Below, in pieces: positions 42,078 through 50,658 of a stretch of 64,000 nt of DNA (positions are counted from its first letter, which is position 1; each line of letters starts with the position of its first letter). A program made the translations under genes and the position numbers. The stretch comes from an uncultured Prevotellaceae bacterium (GTDB lineage: Bacteria; Bacteroidota; Bacteroidia; Bacteroidales; Bacteroidaceae). The notes beneath the pieces are model-generated. The model made no database searches, was not told the DNA's origin, and saw nothing but the letters and a program-made list of their open reading frames with translations. The DNA lies in contig OMXV01000015.1 of assembly GCA_900315075.1 (NCBI GenBank), positions 1 to 64,000 of the forward strand, written 5' to 3'.

Positions 42078-43823
42078 TCATCTTGCGAGCCATTCCTCGG
42101 GATTGAGCTTGGTGGTTTCGCGGCGCAACTGGAATTGAAGAATATTGTCGTCGCCCACGGTGCCAAGCGCCTGACGGGTAGTCACTTTCTGTCCGCTACG
42201 CACATGTACGTTGCGGAAATTGCAATAGACAGAGATGAAATCGCCATGACGAATCATGACCACTTTTTGACCGGCAACACTCACTACGGCACTTACTTCT
42301 CCATCATAGATGGCACGCACAGTGGCACCAGGCTGACAGAGTAGGTCGATACCCTTGTTGTCAAGACGTACACCCTTAAGACCTTCGACATCGTGTTGAC
42401 CAAAGCGGTTAACAATTTTATAAGTTCCTGTCACAGGCATAGGCAGACGACCTCTGTTTGATTCAAAACTGCCACTAATCTGTCTGTCAACAGCCGACAT
42501 CCTCTCTGCCTTCTCCTCCTCGAGAGCTGCGGCCTGGGCTTCCTTTTCGCGACGGTGGGCTTCAGCAATAGCCTTTTCCTCTGCTGCTACACGAGCCGAT
42601 TCGGCCTCACGAGCTGCCTGTTGTGCCCGTTGCTGCTCCTCGGCAGCACGGCGGGCTTTCTCTTCAGCAGCACGGGCTTCGGCCTCGGCTTTACGAGCAC
42701 GGGCCTCGGCTTCACGGCGCTCCTTTGCTGCAGCTTCTTGACGAGCTTTCTCCTCGGCCTCGCGCTTGGCTCTCGCACGTGCCTCAGCGGCGGCCTTTTC
42801 CTCTGCCATCAGGCGTTCGTGTTCTCTTGCAGCCTTTTCTGCCTCAGCTTTCAAACGCGCCTCCTCGGCCTTGGCAGCGGCTATTCGTCTTTGCTCTTCC
42901 AGACGGGCCCTTTCTGCCTCGGCTCTTCGCTTGGCTTCTGCCTCAGCACGTTGCTTGGCTGCCTCTGCCTCGGCTTTTCGCTTGGCTTCAGCCTCTGCCC
43001 TCAAGCGGGCTTTCTCTACTTCCACTGCTACGAGCCTGTCGATTTCAGCGTTGATTTGTTCGCGTTTCTTTTCTTGTTCTGAGATAATCACTTGTATGGT
43101 GCGCTGCTCATTTCTTAGCTCATCCACCACGCGTTCTTGCTCATTATGCTTTTCCTGCAATTCGGCCTCGGCCACTTTGCCCTTGTTCAAAAGGTCATTC
43201 TTTTGTCCTTTGACAATCTTCAGTTGTTCGTTCTTTTGGTTAATCTCCTCCTGCTTTCCCTTGATTTGCTCGCCTTGGGAACGTTGAAATGAAGCATATT
43301 CTTGTATAAACCGCAATCGGCGGTATGCCTGGGTAAGATTGTTGGCGCTGAAGATGAACATCAACTTGTCTTGAATAGACCGGTGTTTCGCCATCTCACG
43401 GAGTGACTTGATATATTTTTGTTGGCGATCGTTTAATTGTTCCTGAAGCGTGGACATCTGTGAATTGAGAATGTCAATATTGTTGTCAAGCACTTTGATG
43501 TCGTTCTCATACCCTTCGATGTCTTTTTGCTTCGAGGTGATTTCGCCGTTGATGACTAAAAGGTTTTGAAGCCGTTGCTCCACGTCGGCCTTATTGGCAT
43601 GCAGACGGTTTTGTTGAGCACGGATTTCATCCTCCACCTTCTTGAGTTCCGACTGTTGTCCTCGGATTTCCTTTGTGGGGGTATATGTGGACTTCTTCGA
43701 AGTGGTGGCTTTGCCTTTCTTCGTTGTCGTGGCAGAGCGGTGTCCACTGGTTGACCTGCGCCGCTGGGCCGACATGGGCAGTATGACGAAAACTGCTAAT
43801 AATAAAATGATGTATCTTCTCAT
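42078..43823 (-). CDS. EnvC-like murein hydrolase activator (degenerate M23 domain)
   Basis: A 581-residue periplasmic protein. A signal peptide (about 1-19, LPMSAQ) is followed by a basic Ser/Thr/Lys stretch, a long coiled coil (about 50-260), an Ala/Glu/Arg/Lys-rich helix (about 265-445), and a LytM/M23 domain at the end. The zinc ligands are missing: NKGIDLL replaces HxGxD, and LQFQLRR replaces LHFEI. So, as in EnvC, the domain should activate amidases rather than cut peptidoglycan. The Ala/Glu/Arg helix is unusually long. The start overlaps the DUF4292 gene by 4 nt, and the operon runs dut-TPR-DUF4292-envC. Confidence 0.88.
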   Translation of the reverse strand: MRRYIILLLAVFVILPMSAQRRRSTSGHRSATTTKKGKATTSKKSTYTPTKEIRGQQSELKKVEDEIRAQQNRLHANKADVEQRLQNLLVINGEITSKQKDIEGYENDIKVLDNNIDILNSQMSTLQEQLNDRQQKYIKSLREMAKHRSIQDKLMFIFSANNLTQAYRRLRFIQEYASFQRSQGEQIKGKQEEINQKNEQLKIVKGQKNDLLNKGKVAEAELQEKHNEQERVVDELRNEQRTIQVIISEQEKKREQINAEIDRLVAVEVEKARLRAEAEAKRKAEAEAAKQRAEAEAKRRAEAERARLEEQRRIAAAKAEEARLKAEAEKAAREHERLMAEEKAAAEARARAKREAEEKARQEAAAKERREAEARARKAEAEARAAEEKARRAAEEQQRAQQAAREAESARVAAEEKAIAEAHRREKEAQAAALEEEKAERMSAVDRQISGSFESNRGRLPMPVTGTYKIVNRFGQHDVEGLKGVRLDNKGIDLLCQPGATVRAIYDGEVSAVVSVAGQKVVMIRHGDFISVYCNFRNVHVRSGQKVTTRQALGTVGDDNILQFQLRRETTKLNPEEWLAR

Positions 43824-44686
43824 TGTAGTTTCATTATCTGATTAATAACGTCTTGGAATTTCACAGGTTTGTATTTCTTGGGAACTTTCGTCTCAACATC
43901 CCATCCTCCGTCGTTCTTAAGTCCACCCATATTGATGGTTACTGTCATCTCCTTGCCACCAGTGTTGAATTTCACAATGTGTTCGGTGGGGAATTGAGAG
44001 GATTGGAATGACTTAAATTTTCCATACTGCCAGTAGAGCATAGACTTCCCATTACTGCCATTGTAAATGGCTGAAGCCTTGCTGATAAGTGCGGTGGCAA
44101 GGTCGGTTTCCCAGATGTATTTCATCTTTCCGTTGGCAATGCTTATGCTGCTGCCGTCTTTTTCAAACATTCTCATTTCTTTCTCTTGCAATTTAGTGGT
44201 TCCAGGCACAAAGAGTTGGTTCCAGAATAATGCCTGAAGAGAATTGAAATTGATGCCATTGTTTTTGAGGAAACTCACATCATTATACCCCACCTTGACA
44301 AATTGTTTGTGGATGCGGTCCATAATCAGTACACTGTCGGGGGTAAACTCCATTCTGCCAACCTCTACGAGACCCATGGGCGACAATTGGATTCGTATCA
44401 CCTCGTCTTTTCTCATAGATATTTTTCCATCGACACTAATGTCCTTGCTGCCTGATTTCAGATTGAAGTCGATACTACTGACAATGTTCTTTGTTGTTAC
44501 AGCATTTGAGCATATTTTGCTAACATAATTATATGCGGCTTCAGATGTGTTGGTTTCAGCTACAGTCGGCACGTCAGCTGTGGGGACTTTCGCGGAATCT
44601 TTCAAAGCCTTTTTAGAGGAACTACAAGCCCCTAATAATATGGGTAAGGCTAATACTATTGATATAATTGTATTTCGTCTGTTCAT
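43820..44686 (-). CDS. DUF4292 lipoprotein
   Basis: A 288-residue lipoprotein with lipobox LLGAC (Cys21), then CSSSKKALKDS. The body is a LolA/LolB-like run of antiparallel beta strands (SSIDFNLKSGSKDISVDGKI, VIRIQLSPMGLVEVGRM, DSVLIMDRIHKQFVKV), which is the DUF4292 pattern of Bacteroidetes. It may sit at the inner face of the outer membrane and act in envelope lipid or lipoprotein handling, which is only suggested by the fold. It lies between the TPR gene (2 nt) and the EnvC-like gene (4-nt overlap). Confidence 0.9.
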   Translation of the reverse strand: MNRRNTIISIVLALPILLGACSSSKKALKDSAKVPTADVPTVAETNTSEAAYNYVSKICSNAVTTKNIVSSIDFNLKSGSKDISVDGKISMRKDEVIRIQLSPMGLVEVGRMEFTPDSVLIMDRIHKQFVKVGYNDVSFLKNNGINFNSLQALFWNQLFVPGTTKLQEKEMRMFEKDGSSISIANGKMKYIWETDLATALISKASAIYNGSNGKSMLYWQYGKFKSFQSSQFPTEHIVKFNTGGKEMTVTINMGGLKNDGGWDVETKVPKKYKPVKFQDVINQIMKLQ

Positions 44687-44688
44687 AA

Positions 44689-46455
44689 TTATTTGGCAAT
44701 GTATTGTTTTTGTTTGATTTTCTTTTTAAGTAACTCTTTATGGTCATTCCCTTTGTCAAGTGCTTCCTGCCAGTATTCTACGGCCTTTTCTGTCTCGTTG
44801 CAGAAGCTGTAGATGTCACCAGCATGTTCTGTAATCACATTGTCGTTGTTGGTGTTGTTGCGCACAGCCTGGTCAATGTATAGCTTTGCCTCCTCATAGC
44901 GACCTTGCATGAAAAGAATCCATGCGTAGGTGTCAAGATAGGTGGAATTGTTTGGCTCGGCTTTTACTGTGCGGTAGCTCATCTGTTCTGCCTCGGCGAG
45001 TCGTTCTCCCCTCTCACTCAGGTAATAGGCGTAGTTGTTGAGGCAACCAACATTGTTGGGATTCCAGTTTAGACAATTGTCGTATGCTTCGAACGCCTCT
45101 TTGTCAAGACCCTTTTGATGAAGCAGGTCGCCTGTTATCTCATAGAAGTCGGAGGCTAATGAGGCATTGCTGTTGCTGTCGATCCTGTCGATACCCTTCT
45201 TAAACACTTCAAGCGTCTCATCCACTTCACCCTTTTGGTAAAGGGCTAATCCCATGAAATAGTAGAAGGCAAGATTCTCGGGGTTGTATTCCAGGGCGGG
45301 CTTGCATTGGGAGATTACACGGTCGTAGTCTTTGGTGTCCCAGATTGCCTGCAAAAGTTTGATTCGCACATTGTCGTTGTCGGGAGCGATGGAGAGAACG
45401 CGTTCCCATGCAGCGTTGATCTCTTCTTGTGGCATGTGCTTTAGTTCCATGTAGGTGGCGCAAATCTCGGCGATGTCGGCATCAGGCTGAGGTACGTCAA
45501 GCATTTTTGCAAAGATGGAAAGCACTTCAGTACTGTCGCCACCCTCATTCTCACTGTCCATGATTATCTGGTGAAGCAGGGAAATCTTGTCAGAGGTTTC
45601 AGAATTGTTGCTAAGCAAAACGCGCTCTGTAATTTCCTTGACTTGTTTGTCATTGCCCACCTCTTTATAGTAGTCAAGCAGCGACATCAATGCCATGATG
45701 TTGTCGGGCTCTTTACGGAGCACATGGTTGTATTCTGCTAAAGCTTCTTTTTTCTTACCATTCTGCAATAGCCAGTTGCCCATCATCACACGATAGTTTA
45801 AGTCGTTGGGAAATTGGCGTGACATTTCCTTCAGAACCTTCAGCTCCTCTTTCTTCTTGCCTTGTTTTGCATATATCTGCATACGAGACAAGGCGATGTC
45901 CTCTGAAGGGCCTTCAAGAAGTTCAAGTTTGTCGATGACACGCAGCATGCCGTCGTAATTGTAGTCAAGCTGATAGAGCTGGCTCAATATTCCAAGCACG
46001 TCTGTCCGTGTTGGAGATATTTCTGCGAGTCGCTCATAGACCTTTGTCGCTCTTTCATAATCATCGACTTTGATGAGGGTATGGCCGAGCCTTTCAAGGT
46101 ATGTGTTGTTGGAGGGGCTGAGGATTGCTGCCTGTTCCATACAGTGCAACGCCATACTGTCCTCCCGCAATTCATTGTAATAAGTGGAGAGATTGAAATA
46201 GGTCTCTGCAGAAGTGGGGTTGATTTCAAGGCAATGGTGCAACAGATCGAAGGCTGCGGCATAGTTGCCTATATTTTCCTGACGGATGGCTTCAAGATAG
46301 AAATAGGAGAAGCGTTGGCTGTCGTCAATGCTAAGCAGAGGTGCCGTTTCGGACTTCACCTCTTTCGCATCGTGTCGTTGTTGCGCTATAGCTCCTGTTG
46401 CCAGGAGCAACAAAACCAACGACATCAACCATCGTATCTGAAAATCTTTTGACAT
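44689..46455 (-). CDS. Tetratricopeptide repeat protein (exported)
   Basis: A 588-residue protein with an N-terminal signal sequence (about 1-24, LLLLATGAIAQ) followed by about 14 TPR units, for instance AETYFNLSTYYNELREDSMALHCME, NDLNYRVMMGNWLLQNGKKKEALAEY and NVGCLNNYAYYLSERGERLAEAEQM. TPR solenoids mediate protein contacts. In this conserved operon (dut-TPR-DUF4292-EnvC-like) it may scaffold envelope assembly. The motif NNYAYYL near the end is typical of this subgroup. It starts 6 nt after the dut stop. Confidence 0.92.
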   Translation of the reverse strand: MSKDFQIRWLMSLVLLLLATGAIAQQRHDAKEVKSETAPLLSIDDSQRFSYFYLEAIRQENIGNYAAAFDLLHHCLEINPTSAETYFNLSTYYNELREDSMALHCMEQAAILSPSNNTYLERLGHTLIKVDDYERATKVYERLAEISPTRTDVLGILSQLYQLDYNYDGMLRVIDKLELLEGPSEDIALSRMQIYAKQGKKKEELKVLKEMSRQFPNDLNYRVMMGNWLLQNGKKKEALAEYNHVLRKEPDNIMALMSLLDYYKEVGNDKQVKEITERVLLSNNSETSDKISLLHQIIMDSENEGGDSTEVLSIFAKMLDVPQPDADIAEICATYMELKHMPQEEINAAWERVLSIAPDNDNVRIKLLQAIWDTKDYDRVISQCKPALEYNPENLAFYYFMGLALYQKGEVDETLEVFKKGIDRIDSNSNASLASDFYEITGDLLHQKGLDKEAFEAYDNCLNWNPNNVGCLNNYAYYLSERGERLAEAEQMSYRTVKAEPNNSTYLDTYAWILFMQGRYEEAKLYIDQAVRNNTNNDNVITEHAGDIYSFCNETEKAVEYWQEALDKGNDHKELLKKKIKQKQYIAK

Positions 46456-46461
46456 TGTATT

Positions 46462-46899
46462 CTATTTTACACCTGTGTGGCCATATCCACCCTCTCCACG
46501 CTCTGTGTCATCGAGTGTTTCCACTATCTGAAATTCTCCCTGTTCGTGTCTTGCTATGACCATCTGTGCAATTCGCTCTCCATCATTGACGATAAAGTCG
46601 GTGGTGGAAAAGTTTACTAATAAGACCATTACCTCACCACGATAGTCTGCATCAATGGTGCCTGGTGTGTTAAGCACGGTGATACCATGCTTTAATGCCA
46701 ATCCGCTACGTGGCCTTATTTGCGCTTCATAGCCCTGGGGAAGGGCAATATGCAGCCCGGTGGGTATTAGTCTTCGCTCAAGAGGCTTCAGACAGATTGG
46801 TGCATCGATGTTGGCACGCAAATCCATCCCAGCACTTTGACTTGTAGCATATTCAGGAAGTCTTTGTTTCCCTTTGTTGATTACTTTTATCTTAATCAT
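46462..46899 (-). CDS. dut: dUTP diphosphatase
   Basis: A 145-residue trimeric-type dUTPase that turns dUTP into dUMP and keeps uracil out of DNA. All five motifs are present: [12 protein letters not shown] (1), [12 protein letters not shown] (2), [13 protein letters not shown] (3), GERIAQMVI (4) and [10 protein letters not shown] (5, the P-loop-like end, with His in place of the usual Ser/Thr). ATG 46899 follows the TATTTTTG box at 46933-46926 by 26 nt; earlier in-frame ATGs lie upstream of that box. It leads the dut-TPR-DUF4292-EnvC-like operon. Confidence 0.95.
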   Translation of the reverse strand: MIKIKVINKGKQRLPEYATSQSAGMDLRANIDAPICLKPLERRLIPTGLHIALPQGYEAQIRPRSGLALKHGITVLNTPGTIDADYRGEVMVLLVNFSTTDFIVNDGERIAQMVIARHEQGEFQIVETLDDTERGEGGYGHTGVK

Positions 46900-46925
46900 A
46901 TATGAACAGAAGATAAATGAATGTG

Positions 46926-47005
46926 CAAAAATAGCGATTATTCTCCAAATTTCGTCATTTTTAAACTTAAAATGACGGTTTTTAGACAATTTTAGTTTAC
47001 TTTTG
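46926..47005. promoter_or_regulatory. Divergent promoters of dut (-) and dgt (+)
   Basis: Minus-strand TATTTTTG at 46933-46926 and plus-strand TACTTTTG at 46998-47005, both perfect TAnnTTTG boxes. Two nucleotide-hygiene genes (dUTPase and dGTPase) thus share one intergenic region. Confidence 0.65.
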
Positions 47006-47069
47006 CGGTGAGCAACAAATTATTAATCCATCCGACCTATATACATGGTCTTATACTAATATATATAGT

Positions 47070-48407
47070 ATGAATTGGTTACAACTTATCTCAAACAAAC
47101 GACTTGGTCAGGAAGAGCGTCACTCTTTACGACATGACGACCGGTCTGAGTTTAAACGCGACAGCGACAGATTGATTTTTTCGGCACCTTTCAGGCGCTT
47201 ACAAAACAAGACGCAGGTATTTCCACTCCCAGGAAGTGTGTTTGTGCACAATAGATTGACACACAGTCTGGAGGTTTCTACCGTTGGTATGTCGCTCGGT
47301 AATGATGTGTGCCGTATGCTTTGTGAAAGGCATAGTGAGTTAAGGGGTACTTTGTTTGAGGAAATAGGAACTATCGTCTCTTCCGCATGTTTAGCGCACG
47401 ATATGGGAAATCCTCCCTTTGGACACTCGGGAGAGAAAGCCATCCAAGCATTTTTCAGCGAGGGGGCGGGCGAACATCTGCGTGGATGTCTGTCGCCTCA
47501 GTTTTGGAGTGACATTACCCATTTTGAGGGTAATGCCAATGCTTTCAGGCTGCTCACACATCGCTTTAATGGGCGCCGTGAAGGTGGCTTTGTGCTCACT
47601 TACTCTATGTTAGCATCCATTGTGAAATATCCTCATTCATCGCTTGCTGCTGGAAAGAAGGGGAAATTTGGCTTCTTCGCTACAGAGAGGGAGTATTATG
47701 AGAGAATCGCTTCGGATTTAGGCATACGTCGTCTCTCCGCACCAGACGAACCGTTACGATATGCACGCCATCCGTTGGTGTGGCTTGTGGAAGCTGCTGA
47801 TGATATCTGCTATGAAATCATGGACCTTGAAGATGCCCATAAGTTAAAAATCTTGTCGTATGCGGAAATAGAACAATTGCTGTTGGGCTTTTTTGACGAG
47901 GAGACACAGCAGCATATACGGCAGCGTATCATCGACGAGCAAATTACTGATGACAACGAGAAAGTGGTGTATATGCGGTCGTGTGTGATTGGAATTCTTG
48001 AGAAAGAGTGTGCGCAGGTGTTTGTGGAAAATGAGGAGAGTATCCTCAAAGGTGAGTTTGAGGAAAGTTTGATAAAACACATCAGCGAACGGCAGCTCAA
48101 GGCATATAAGCAGTGCTCAGAAGTGTCGGTGAATAAAATCTATAACAGTAAGCCGGTGCTTGACGTTGAACTGTCGGGATACAAAATTATGGCTACGTTG
48201 ATGGAGCAGATGGTACAAGCTGCTGTAAATCCATGGCGCTTTTATTCACGTCAGTTGCTGCAAAGGGTTAGCAGCCAATACGATATCGGTTCAGATGATC
48301 TTGAGACACGTATCATGGCTGTAGTTGACTATATCAGTGGAATGACCGACATTTATGCCCTTGATGTGTATCAGAAAATCAATGGAATCTCGCTGCCTAT
48401 AGTATAA
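47070..48407 (+). CDS. dgt: Deoxyguanosinetriphosphate triphosphohydrolase (HD family)
   Basis: A 445-residue HD-domain dNTPase that releases triphosphate from dGTP. The metal ligands are His in HNRLTHSLEVSTVG, the HD pair in ACLAHDMGNPPFGHSGE and a later Asp in WLVEAADDICYEIMDLEDA. The N-terminus RRHDDR-type (RHDDRSEFKRDSDRLIFSAPFRRL) and the C-terminal YSRQLLQRVSSQY stretch fit the long Dgt type. It is transcribed on its own from TACTTTTG at 46998 and converges on glsB. Confidence 0.94.
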   Translation: MNWLQLISNKRLGQEERHSLRHDDRSEFKRDSDRLIFSAPFRRLQNKTQVFPLPGSVFVHNRLTHSLEVSTVGMSLGNDVCRMLCERHSELRGTLFEEIGTIVSSACLAHDMGNPPFGHSGEKAIQAFFSEGAGEHLRGCLSPQFWSDITHFEGNANAFRLLTHRFNGRREGGFVLTYSMLASIVKYPHSSLAAGKKGKFGFFATEREYYERIASDLGIRRLSAPDEPLRYARHPLVWLVEAADDICYEIMDLEDAHKLKILSYAEIEQLLLGFFDEETQQHIRQRIIDEQITDDNEKVVYMRSCVIGILEKECAQVFVENEESILKGEFEESLIKHISERQLKAYKQCSEVSVNKIYNSKPVLDVELSGYKIMATLMEQMVQAAVNPWRFYSRQLLQRVSSQYDIGSDDLETRIMAVVDYISGMTDIYALDVYQKINGISLPIV

Positions 48408-48416
48408 AGTGAATAC

Positions 48417-49421
48417 CTATTTTTTCAGTCCACGGCTTATTTCCTGAGAGAATAGTTTGCCAACATCTCCAGATGGCAACTGCAAAGGATGCTCCTTGAC
48501 AAAAGAGTCTATATGGCGGAGGCGCTTCTCTTCCAATATTTCATCTACGGCAATGAGAATGCCAGTCTCCTCCACGTCTCCAAAGTCGTCATTGATGGCT
48601 GTTCCAAACATCTTCATCGTGGGGCTCAGTCCCATATAGGCATTCACCAAAGGAGGAATATTGATACCCAATTTGCGAATTTCTGTGTTGAGTATGCGAT
48701 AGTCTTCGCGAAGTGAGTCACCGCATAGCACTTTCGAAAGTTCCTCTGTCGGGGTTTCGAGTTTCAATGGGTTCATAGGGATGATCAGGTTTTCCTTGTC
48801 ACCAAAATGTTTGTTCAGAAAATACAAGATCATGTCGCGACCAATACGAAGATAAGACGGATACATGGTCATCTTACCAAAAAAATATTTCACATTCGGC
48901 TTTATCACCGTCAGGGCACCAAGACCATCCCATAGGTTGTCAAGGGCAAAAAGACTTTTCGACCCCATCTTGCTGCTCTGGTAGGGGAGGGTTACGTAGG
49001 AACGGGCAAGTTCTATCGTCAAGGGCAGGTATTCGCGGATGAACTTCTCAGAGAAGTGGAAGATGTGGCTGGTGGCAAGAATGGGCTGACCTTTGCTGTC
49101 GAAGTCCACCTCATTGCCTAATTTATAACGATAACCACCAATGATTTCTTCCTCCTCGGGATTCCACACGAGTAATTGCTTGTAACAATTGTCCATCAGG
49201 TCAAACTCGTCGAGGTCCACTTCCTTACCAGTGCCACCTCCTGCTGCACGGAAAACTTCCTCACGCTGTCGGCCTATCTCCCTGACTACATTGGGAGAAT
49301 CATGAATGTCAACGACAAAAATCTGGTTATGACTCTTGTTTGTCATCCGAAGCTGTTTGTCGGGAGTAAGTTCGCTCTTAAGCAGTTGTTTATCTACTGG
49401 GGGGATAATTGGTTGCTCCAT
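48417..49421 (-). CDS. glsB: Glycine lipid N-acyltransferase, GlsB-like
   Basis: A 334-residue GNAT-type acyltransferase (Acetyltransf_5/OlsB group), started at ATG 49421 (MEQPIIPPVDKQL). Visible landmarks are REIGRQREEVFRAAGGGTGKEVDLDEFD, QLLVWNPEEEEIIGGYRYKLG and ELARSYVTLPYQ. With the neighbouring PlsC-type gene this is the gene pair that in Bacteroides makes N-acyl-glycine and then acyloxyacyl glycine lipids. GlsB would add the 3-hydroxy fatty acid to glycine. The pair order, glsA upstream then glsB, is on one strand with 28 nt between. The assignment rests on family and pairing. Confidence 0.85.
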   Translation of the reverse strand: MEQPIIPPVDKQLLKSELTPDKQLRMTNKSHNQIFVVDIHDSPNVVREIGRQREEVFRAAGGGTGKEVDLDEFDLMDNCYKQLLVWNPEEEEIIGGYRYKLGNEVDFDSKGQPILATSHIFHFSEKFIREYLPLTIELARSYVTLPYQSSKMGSKSLFALDNLWDGLGALTVIKPNVKYFFGKMTMYPSYLRIGRDMILYFLNKHFGDKENLIIPMNPLKLETPTEELSKVLCGDSLREDYRILNTEIRKLGINIPPLVNAYMGLSPTMKMFGTAINDDFGDVEETGILIAVDEILEEKRLRHIDSFVKEHPLQLPSGDVGKLFSQEISRGLKK

Positions 49422-49449
49422 AAAAAATGATTTGTCTTGCTTAATACTG

Positions 49450-50277
49450 TTACAGTTCGTACACCAGGTCTTGTACATACTGAGCCCATGCTGCTGGTGT
49501 CTTCGATTTGTCAAAAGTCTGCCATGGAATAGGCTTGCCAATGGCCACACGGAATGTCTTGTGGACATTCTTATACATCTCATCCACGAGATATAGCATC
49601 GCTACATTGAATTTAATGCCCATCTTTTTGCTCACATTTGCCACACGATAGAAAAAATTGGAGTTGCAGCCTCCAAAATGAATGGGGACAACGTCACGAT
49701 GAGTTTCAACACTTTTAGAGATAAATGTCTTTTTCCAAGGTAAATCGCGTATGACACCATTTGTCTTACGAGAACAGAGACCTGCAGGGAACATAAGCAT
49801 GTGGCTGTCGCTACGAAAACCTGCATTTACCATGGCGGGGAAGTTGCGGCTTTGTGAACCAGTCTTATTGATAGGAATACATAAAGGTGCCAAGCCGGGA
49901 AGATTCATAAGTAAATCATTGACCAAATACTTGAAATTACCATCATAATGGCGACCTATAATGGCACCTAATGCCACGCCGTCTTCTCCTCCAAGGGGAT
50001 GATTGCTGACAAAAGTGTAAAGACGGCCATCATCTTTGGCGGGGAGGTTCTCTTCGCCAACAATATCTAATGTCATGTCGAGATAGCGCACACACTCTTC
50101 AAGCCATTCCACCCCTTTCTTGTCACGGCTCTCCCAAAGAAATTTGTTGACCTCATCCTGGTGAATGGTGCGGCGAAGCCATCCTTTTACAAACCAAGGC
50201 ACTAATTTCGACTTCTTGCCCATTTTGTCGGCAAGCACTTTGTCAATGTCAATCGTTTTCTCTGTTATTTCATTCAT
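49450..50277 (-). CDS. glsA: Glycine lipid O-acyltransferase, GlsA-like (PlsC family)
   Basis: A 275-residue acyltransferase with the PlsC landmarks: the active-site block SNHPLGGEDGVALG, and the FPAG block in MLMFPAGLCSRKTNG. ATG 50277 is chosen because it follows TATTTTTG at 50309-50302 by 24 nt; the frame is open further upstream through an A/T-rich stretch that is not protein-like. As GlsA it would acylate the hydroxyl of N-acyl-glycine to give the mature two-chain glycine lipid in the membrane. It is followed by glsB after 28 nt. Confidence 0.85.
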   Translation of the reverse strand: MNEITEKTIDIDKVLADKMGKKSKLVPWFVKGWLRRTIHQDEVNKFLWESRDKKGVEWLEECVRYLDMTLDIVGEENLPAKDDGRLYTFVSNHPLGGEDGVALGAIIGRHYDGNFKYLVNDLLMNLPGLAPLCIPINKTGSQSRNFPAMVNAGFRSDSHMLMFPAGLCSRKTNGVIRDLPWKKTFISKSVETHRDVVPIHFGGCNSNFFYRVANVSKKMGIKFNVAMLYLVDEMYKNVHKTFRVAIGKPIPWQTFDKSKTPAAWAQYVQDLVYEL

Positions 50278-50301
50278 GTGACTGCGAATGCTAATGAATT
50301 G

Positions 50302-50309
50302 CAAAAATA
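50302..50309 (-). promoter_or_regulatory. -7 box TATTTTTG of glsA-glsB
   Basis: A perfect TAnnTTTG on the minus strand, 24 nt before ATG 50277. The remaining gap to 50658 is A/T-rich and shows no gene; no clear plus-strand promoter for the surface protein was found. Confidence 0.6.
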
Positions 50310-50658
50310 AACTATCTTTTTGAAATAAGTGACATTTTTTGAGAAAAATCAAAAAAAAACTATTTTTTTTATGATATTTTGGCTGAAATGATGTCGGATG
50401 GAGACTCTCACTTTCGCAAACCATACATATAAACCCTGTCAGACTAGGTGTCTATGGAGGCAAGGAGTAAAGGGAAGAGACGATGATGACATGACTGGTT
50501 CTCGTCTATCGGGAGATTTTTATTGAAACAATAAAAATTATGAAATATTTGTGGAATCTGGATGCAAGATTTTACAAGTTTTGATGTTATAAACAAAAGA
50601 ACATCAACTTTTTATCTTCATTTAGTATATATCCCCAATTATCATCAACTATCTCGTT

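Noticed and set aside
42555-43287. Long plus-strand ORFs opposite the EnvC-like gene
   Set aside because: They are mirror images of the Ala/Glu/Arg-rich helix, giving Leu/Ser/Phe-rich nonsense; the minus-strand protein is clearly real.
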